From Crocodylus rhombifer (lineage: Eukaryota > Chordata > Crocodylia > Crocodylidae), in assembly GCA_038503035.1 (NCBI GenBank), contig JAVSML010000983.1:1-64000 (forward strand): a stretch of DNA of 64,000 nucleotides, written 5' to 3'. The translations under genes and the position numbers were made by a program. This document shows, in pieces, positions 58,373 through 64,000 of this stretch. Numbering within the stretch: the first letter of the stretch is position 1; each line of letters opens with the position of its first letter. The notes under the pieces were generated by a model, which saw nothing but the letters and a program-made list of their open reading frames with translations, ran no database searches and was not told where the DNA came from.

Positions 58373-60916
58373 TCCCTGCAAGCTGATGCTGGCGACCAGC
58401 ATGGACAGCTAGAGACCCTCTGGGTAAAAATTCGTGGGGAATTCGGCACAGGGGACACAACGGTGGGAGTCTACTACAGACCTCCCACTTAAAGTCCCGG
58501 GCTTGACCTGGAGTTCGCCCGGGAACTGACTGAGGCCGCTTGCTCCAGGACCTTGGTTGTCATGGGTGACTTCAATTACCCGGACAGCTCGTGGGAAGAT
58601 CACTCAGCTAAATCTGAGCGGGCGCAAAGCTTTCTCTCGTGCGTGGATGACCTCTACCTGACCCAAGAAGTCTATGGGCCAACGAGAGGCAAAGCGCTGC
58701 TTGACCTGGTGCTGGCTACGGGAGACGACCTAATCGGCGACCTACTGATTGATGGGAAGTTGGGTGACAGCGACCACGAGCTGATCACCTTCACCATCCA
58801 CCGTAAAGCTGGCAAGTCAGTCAGCAACACAGAAGTCCTTGACTTCAGAAAAGCCGACTTTGACAAGCTCAAGAGGCTAGTCGGTCAGGCCCTCAGGGAC
58901 CATGACCCCAGGGAGATGGGAGTTCAAGAAGAGTGGTTGCTTCTCAAGGAAGCGATCCTCATTGCACAAGCTAAATCTATTCCAACACGGAGGAAAGGCA
59001 GCAAGAAGGCACAGCAGCCCCCCTGGCTCTCCAGAGACCTAGCGGACCTACTGTGGCTAAAAAGGAAAGCCTACAAAGGATGGAGGACGGGATTCACCTC
59101 CAAGGAGGATTACTCCGCGCTGGTCCGGTCCTGCAGGGAGCAAACCAGGAAAGCCAAGGCTGCAACTGAACTCCAACTAGCTTCAGGCATCAAGGACAAC
59201 AAAAAGTCCTTTTTCAGGTATGTGGGGAGCCGGAGGAAAAGCAAGGGCAATGTTGGACCCCTGCTAAACCAGATAGGGCAACTGACAACTGACACCCAGG
59301 AAAAAGCCAACCTATTAAATAAGTACTTTGCGTCAGTCTTTCATCAGTCACATGGGATGCCCATGCCTGCTATGGGACAGGGAAATCTGGGTGAGGGGAA
59401 TCCCCTACCCTCCATCAATGCTGACCTCGTGAAGGAACACCTTGAGAAGCTGGATACCTTCAAGTCAGCTGGCCCTGACAGCCTGCACCCCAGGGTACTC
59501 AAGGAGCTGGTGAGTGTCATAGCCCAGCCCCTGGCACGGATCTTTGAAAACTCCTGGCGCTCTGGTGTAGTGCCCGAAGACTGGAAGAAGGCCAATGTGG
59601 TGCCGATCTTCAAGAAAGAGAGGAGAGTGGATCCGGCTAACTACAGGCCCATTAGCCTGACTTCTATCCTGGGGAAGATCTTAGAAAAGTTTATTAAGGA
59701 GGCCATCCTCAAGGGACTGGCCCAGGCTAACATTCTAAGGGACAGCCAGCACGGGTTTGTTGTGGGTAGGTCTTGTTTGACCAATCTCATTTCCTTCTAT
59801 GACCAGGTGACCTATCACCTGGACAAGGGAGAAGAGATTGATGTCATATATCTTGACTTCAAAAAAGCTTTTGATCTGGTATCCCATGATCACCTCTTGG
59901 CCAAACTGCCCAGTTGTGGCCTTGGCTCCACCACAATCCGCTGGCTGGGAAATTGGCTTCATGGTCGGACCCAGAGGGTTGTGATTGATGGCAGTCACTC
60001 ATCATGGTACCCTGTGACCAGTGGGGTCCCTCAAGGCTCTGTCCTGGGACCCATACTGTTCAACATCTTCATTAATGATGTGGACATTGGAGTTAGGAGT
60101 GGACTGGCCAAGTTCGCCGATGACACCAAACTTTGGGGCAAAGCATCCACGCCAGAAGATAGGCGGGTGATCCAAGCTGACCTGGACAAGCTCAGCAAAT
60201 GGGCAGATGAGAACCTCATGGTGTTTAACACCGAAAAATGCAAGGTTCTCCACCTTGGGAGGAAAAACCTGCAGCACCCTTATAGGCTCGGCAGTGCTAC
60301 GTTGGTTAGCACTACAGAAGAAAAAGACTTGGGGGTCATCATTGACCACAAGATGAACATGAGCCTGCAATGCGATGCTGCAGCTAGTAAAGCGACCAAA
60401 ATGCTGGCGTGCATCCATAGATGCTTCTCGAGCAAATCCCGGGACGTCATTCTCCCCTTGTACTCGGCCTTGGTGAGGCCGCAGCTGGAGTACTGCGTCC
60501 AGTTTTGGGCTCCACAATTCAAAAAGGATGTGGAGAAGCTTGAGAGAGTCCAGAGGAGAGCCACGCGCATGATCAGAGGTCAGGGAAACAGATCTTACGA
60601 TGACAGGCTGAGAGCCATGGGACTCTTTAGCCTGGAAAAGCGCAGGCTCAGGGGTGATCTGATGGCCACCTACAAGTTTATCAGGGGTGACCACCAGGAT
60701 CTGGTGGAATGTCTGTTCACCAGAACGCCCCAAGGGATGACGAGGTCGAACGGTCACAAACTCCTGCAAGACCGCTTCAGGCTGGACGTAAGGAAGAATT
60801 TCTTTACTGTCCGAGCCCCCAAGGTCTGGAACAGTCTGCCAGCGGAGGTGGTTCAAGCACCTACATTGAACACCTTCAAGAGTAAATTGGATGCTTATCT
60901 TGCTGGGACCCTATGA
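58373..60916 (+). pseudogene. CR1 ORF2 of copy E, nearly complete RT with one nonsense codon
   Basis: The frame is open from 58373 to the TGA at 60914-60916 except for one TAA at 58490-58492 (CAA in copy A). The uninterrupted ATG-led part at 58553-60916 is 787 codons. Residue positions in that part: endonuclease GDFNYPD 5-11 and SDHEL about 72; basic linker 130-230; RT from about 345 with PIFKKERR and NYRPISL; catalytic YLDFKKAFD about 430; PQGSVLGP about 490; FADD about 521. The CR1 C-terminal region has RRATRMIRGQ and TYKFIRGDHQD. All RT catalytic residues are intact. The 5' endonuclease is truncated, so the copy cannot transpose by itself. The open frame reflects recent insertion rather than host use. 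Confidence 0.92.
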
Positions 60917-61015
60917 GCCCAGCTGACTTCCTGCCCTTTGGGCAGGGGGCTGGACTCGATGATCTCCTGAGGTCCCTTCCAGCCCTAATGTCTATGAAAT
61001 CTATGAAAATCTATG
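58373..61015 (+). mobile_element. CR1 LINE copy E, inserted in the gypsy RT gene
   Basis: A 2.64-kb, 5'-truncated young CR1 starting inside the endonuclease and ending with TCTATGAAATCTATGAAAATCTATG. It is in the opposite orientation to the host element. The 4-bp word AAAG flanks both ends (58369-58372 and 61016-61019), a possible target duplication, although the tail is A-rich so the length is uncertain. Removing it restores the gypsy RT reading across ...AAF|DAF..., which fixes the boundaries well. Confidence 0.93.
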
Positions 61016-61300
61016 AAAGGCCGCCACCTCATTAACCTTTCTACACAGACTTGTATGGTACCATCTGCTTTCAGAACTATCACAAGCAGGCTTCACCATG
61101 AACTTCAGGACTCCTATATAATTCCCACCTCTAGCATTTAAGTGATTTCTCATCTCACAGCTTTCCAGAAATGTTGGGGTAGCCTCCTCCTGTGGTCTGT
61201 GATCATGCACCCTTCAGGGGTCCTGATCTCATGTATTACCCCCTTGGTTCTCCATGGTCTGGCCTGAAATACATCGGGGAATTCCCTGATTAGTCGCATT
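61016..61300 (-). pseudogene. Gypsy-class RT, N-terminal part (split off by CR1 copy E)
   Basis: Minus-strand RELRKxL-like decay apart, the readable blocks are LIREFPDVFQARPW (about 61310-61270), VIHEIRTPEG, a RLPQHFWKAVR block and CRKVNEVAAF just before the insertion. These are the linker and finger region that normally precede the first catalytic block. Several stops are present. It follows the integrase with no change of frame. Confidence 0.8.
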
Positions 61301-61329
61301 AGTTCATCTTTCTGGGTTGTTTCTCCTCT

Positions 61330-62190
61330 TTTGGGGTGCCCCTTGGACCAGCCTTCAGAAATAATATCTATTTCCCCTCATGGCTTATGACCATAGACCA
61401 ACTTGAACAAGGTATACCCCATTGAGGCACATGGAGCTTCTCTGACTGCAAACAATAACAGAGATAACATCAACTCCCACTTTCATGGATCTCTCTGGAT
61501 AGAGGCCCAGAGCATGTCCTTCAAGGTTCTGTTAAACCTCTCTACTGATTCTTCCATCTGAGGATGATAAACAGAGGTTCTAAGCTGCTTTATTCTGAGC
61601 GTCTTACACACTCGCCTTAGTTCCCTCGACATGAATGTCTTGTCTTGATCAGTTAAAATTTTGCAGGGAATCCCTACCCTTGATACCCACTTCATTAATT
61701 CCCCTGCTACCTTTGGCACAGTAATATTTTGTAACGGTATCACTTTTGGGAAATGCGTTGCATAACCTATCTTAACCAGGACATACTGATACCCCACCAC
61801 ACTCTTAGGAAAAGGGCCTGCAATATCCAAGGCAATTGCCTCAAAGGGACCTTCTGCATGGGGCATCAGCAACACGGCAACCCATGCTAGTTTATACCTC
61901 TATACCCTCTGACACTCTGGGCATTCTTTGCAGTATCTCTTGACTAACTTATAAATCCCTGGCCAAAAAAACTCTTTGTTTCAACTGTGCCACCGTCTTA
62001 TCACAGCCCAAATGGCCTCCCACGGGCAGTGCATGGACTATTTCCAAAACCGTGATCAATAGTGTCTTGGAACCAAAATCGGTGCCACTTTTTCTTCTCC
62101 CTTGCCTTTATCTATCCGATACAGGATTCCATTCCTTACCTCAAACCAGGGTAGTGCCTCCACCAATTCCAGTCTGAGCACCTCTTCCTC
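61330..62190 (-). pseudogene. Integrase of the gypsy-class element
   Basis: The N-terminal zinc-binding region is partly readable (FEVRNGILYRID, a frame-shifted HALPVGGH-type block, then FWPGIYKLVKRYCKECPEC near 61960-61905). The catalytic core (61875-61486) keeps all three acidic residues: Asp in ALDIAGP (61827-61825), Asp in LTDQ (61650-61648) and Glu in VERFN (61542-61540). The last two are 35 residues apart, the D,D(35)E spacing. The C-terminal part is short: after VREAPCASMGYT and LVYGHKP it passes in frame to the RT linker within about 25 codons, so the usual GPY/F-type module appears lost. Two TGA codons (61485-61483 and 61380-61378) sit where Arg is expected, consistent with CGA decay. 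Confidence 0.85.
61540..61827 (-). other. DDE catalytic triad of the integrase
   Basis: Asp codon 61827-61825, Asp codon 61650-61648, Glu codon 61542-61540; spacing 58 and 35 residues, all in one open frame. Confidence 0.85.
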
Positions 62191-62399
62191 CGTTCGAGCT
62201 AGGTTCTTTTCATAGATGTTATGAAACAATGGCTCCCACTCTTGGTGCTCTCAAAAATGGCCTTCTCCTATTATTTCTTCGACGTCTATTTACTTCATCA
62301 GCCCCGGCCATTTCTGGGGCTACATCTCTGGCCCCAGCCAAAGCTACCACCCTGCCTACCACAATCTTGGGCACTTAGTTCCCCCATTACCTTTGTGTC
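62191..62399 (-). other. Protease-integrase spacer of the gypsy-class element
   Basis: Decayed pol sequence between the protease and the integrase zinc region, in several frames. Confidence 0.5.
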
Positions 62400-62660
62400 A
62401 ACTTCTTTTAAATGTGGCCAGTCAACAGCATAGGGCATGGGAGTGATTCAGCCAGACCCACTGCAATCTCTTCCATTTGGCTCAGAATTGTTAACCTCAT
62501 TCTCTTTCTTTGATAAGTGTAGGAGGCCCCGTGAATGTGACCATATTTACTGGGGTCATTGTCTCCCCCATTTCTGGGGTTACTAAATTGGCCCTTATCA
62601 TTGTCTGAGTGCACCCAGTATCAACCACCATGAGCACCACCAGATCCTCTATCCTTATTT
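62400..62660 (-). pseudogene. Aspartic protease remnant of the gypsy-class element
   Basis: The minus-strand peptide LVVLMVVDTGCTQTMI contains the DTG active-site motif (62622-62614). TPEMGETMTPVNMV and, after a frame change, VGLAESLPCPMLL and DWPHLKEVDTK follow, as in retropepsins near the end of the domain. It lies directly upstream of the integrase, which supports a protease-integrase-RT order. It is broken by at least one shift. Confidence 0.65.
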
Positions 62661-62686
62661 GGTGGTGCTCTCACCTTCCCTGGAAA

Positions 62687-63184
62687 TTCATAGATTTCAT
62701 AGATTTCATAGACATTAGGGCTGGAAGGGACCTCGGGAGATCATCAAGTCCAGCCCCCTACCCAAAGGGCAGGAAGTCAGCTGGGGTCATAGGATCCCAG
62801 CAACATAAGCATCCAATTTACTCTGGAAGGTGTTCAATGTAGGTGCTTGAACCACCTCCGCTGGCAGACTGTTCCAGACCTTGGGGGCTCGGACAGTAAA
62901 GAAATTCTTCCTTATGTCCAGCCTGAAACAGTCTTGCAGGAGTTTGTGACCGTTCGACCTCGTAATCCCTTGGAGCGCTCTGGTGAACAGACGTTCCCCC
63001 AGATCCTGGTGGTCACCCCGATAAACTTATAGGTGGCCATCAGATCACCCCTGAGCCTGCGCTTTTCTAGGCTAAAGAGTCCCGTGGCTCTCAGCCTGTC
63101 ATCGTAAGATCTGTTTCCCTGACCTCTGATCATGCGCGTGGCTCTCCTCTGGACTCTCTCAAGCTTCTCCACATCCTTTTTGAA
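62687..63184 (-). mobile_element. CR1 fragment F, 3' end, young subfamily
   Basis: Holds the TTCATAGATTTCATAG tail (62687-62711), the 3'UTR and the end of ORF2 (frame 63172-62912 with LERVQRRATRMIRGQGN). One base is missing near 63017, which shifts the frame. 5'-truncated at TTTTTGAA (about 63184). Confidence 0.9.
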
Positions 63185-63324
63185 GAGGAGACTGGATAGG
63201 CACCTGGCTGGGGTCTTATGGCCCCCATCACCCCCAGTGGCCCTCCCTCCTTTCTGCCTATGGCAGGTTGTTGGCCTAGATGATCTGTCTAGGTCCCTTC
63301 CAACTCATTGATTCTATGATTCTA
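63184..63324 (+). mobile_element. CR1 fragment G, 3' terminal piece
   Basis: From GAGGAGACTGGATAGGCAC to the tail ATTGATTCTATGATTCTA. It is a different, older-looking subfamily and opposite in orientation to F. Its 5' end meets the 5' end of F at TTTTTGAA. Confidence 0.82.
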
Positions 63325-63339
63325 CTTCCACAGTAGGCT

Positions 63340-63535
63340 TGGCCTTATGCCATGGCCCCTCATACCTCCCAAAACTGCAATCCATCTGCTCCTTGTGAGG
63401 GGGCTCATGTGCCCCTTCATTTCCTCCCCTTTTGTTGCAGTATCTGGCTATGTGCCCCCTCTCTCCACACATGAAACATACCACAACCCTGGCATCCCAG
63501 CTTCTGGTATTCCTAGCACTCAGTCTTTCTCCCTC
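63340..63535 (-). pseudogene. Gag nucleocapsid remnant with CCHC zinc knuckle
   Basis: The minus-strand frame contains CFMCGERGHIARYC (63478-63437), a C-x2-C-x4-H-x4-C zinc knuckle typical of gag nucleocapsid proteins that bind element RNA. Only about 60 codons remain. The upstream gag is missing where the GT-rich repeat begins, and the downstream link to protease is broken by CR1 pieces F and G. Confidence 0.78.
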
Positions 63536-63539
63536 ATTA

Positions 63540-64000
63540 TGTTACCCTGTGGGGTCAGGCCAACACTCAGGATCTCAATATTGCACTGTTAGACAGGAGG
63601 GTGTGGTATACAGTTGCACATGCACATGTTCAAAAATCAGTTAGGTGCATACACACACACTAGGTGCGTACTACACACACTACCAACTCAGGCACACACA
63701 CACATCCAAAATTACTAGCCTAGACATACACACCTATCACCAATTCAAGCACCTATACACTATACACACCAAAAGTTAGACAAAAATCAATTGTCAATAC
63801 CCATACACCCAACACACATACACGGATCACTAATTCATATATCACACACACAATGACATATATATATATTCATCAGTTCATACAAAAACCACCCACCTAC
63901 ACATACACACAGGTGAGTTCCTAACTTAGGTGGTGTGGAGTGTATGTGTGTGCCTAGGGTATTTGGGATACCTAGGGTGCTTGGTGACTATGGGAGGGGG
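63540..64000 (-). repeat. GT-rich dispersed repeat, copy 3, running off the window
   Basis: Reverse-complement arrangement of copies 1 and 2. The end TGTTACCCTGTGGGGTCAGG at 63540 mirrors their CCTGACCTCACAGGGCAACA end, the middle is AC-rich, and the far side has CCTAACTTAGG and TGGTGACTATGGGAGGGGG at the window edge. Confidence 0.78.

Larger units (their letters stand above)
56720..63535 (-). mobile_element. Decayed Ty3/gypsy-class LTR retrotransposon with integrase before RT
   Basis: Read on the minus strand from 63535 downwards: gag zinc knuckle, protease, integrase with HHCC-type and DDE regions, reverse transcriptase, RNase H, polypurine tract, LTR. The order protease-integrase-RT-RNase H is the Ty1/copia-like order known within the Ty3/gypsy class from Gmr1-like elements. 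RT and RNase H sequences are gypsy-type. It has stops, frameshifts, a mutated RT active site and at least two CR1 insertion events. Gag is cut off at about 63535 by the GT-rich repeat, and no 5' LTR is visible. Confidence 0.82.

Noticed and set aside
57244..61875. Infectious retrovirus provirus
   Set aside because: No envelope gene is visible, RT and RNase H are gypsy-type, and pol carries stops, shifts and mutated active sites.

Overview
The window looks like non-coding, repeat-rich DNA from a non-avian sauropsid (reptile) genome, most likely a crocodilian. This rests on abundant CR1-clade LINEs of several ages, one with the CR1-type ORF1 esterase domain and TCTATGAAA-type 3' tails. It is also supported by a Ty3/gypsy-class LTR element, hAT-like and foldback MITEs, GT/AC microsatellites and a 10-N assembly gap. 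I found no convincing host exon, rRNA or functional tRNA on either strand. The open frames that carry meaning belong to retrotransposons. No prokaryotic signal (operons, Shine-Dalgarno sites, CRISPR) is present.

Layout: 1-3680 is the 5' part of a young, nearly complete CR1 on the minus strand. It has a GC-rich 5'UTR with an internal duplication, ORF1 with an SGNH esterase domain (one nonsense codon and one single-base frameshift), and an ORF2 endonuclease/RT frame that is open to the window edge. This element abuts, or is inserted into, a second damaged CR1 (3681-6082). 6083-15239 holds older CR1 3' pieces, a GT-rich dispersed repeat, a foldback element and GC-rich repeats, ending at the N gap. 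15250-30000 is mostly AT-rich single-copy-like DNA with MITEs and an hAT-like element. 30020-37010 holds an old CR1/L3-type LINE, a MITE split by an LTR-like insertion, a decayed LINE of another clade, a solo-LTR-like block and a second GT-rich repeat. 37011-48500 is largely unassigned, with LTR-like blocks and a MITE. 48775-53447 is an old CR1 interrupted by a 2.5-kb composite insertion carrying a 100-bp tandem repeat and a tRNA-like segment. 53448-56700 is unassigned.

56720-63535 is a decayed LTR retrotransposon on the minus strand. Its domain order reads gag zinc knuckle, protease, integrase, reverse transcriptase, RNase H, polypurine tract, LTR. Integrase lies before RT, which is the copia-like order reported for Gmr1-type Ty3/gypsy elements. 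A young CR1 (58373-61015) sits inside its RT gene and two CR1 tails joined 5'-to-5' (62687-63324) sit between gag and protease. A third GT-rich repeat copy truncates gag and runs off the window.

The most interesting observation is at 1807-1831. ORF1 of the 1-3680 CR1 ends with a U-UUA-AAC heptamer in the ORF1 reading frame, directly before its stop codon. ORF2 lies exactly in the -1 frame and has no ATG before its first endonuclease motif. This predicts that ORF2 is made by programmed -1 ribosomal frameshifting.
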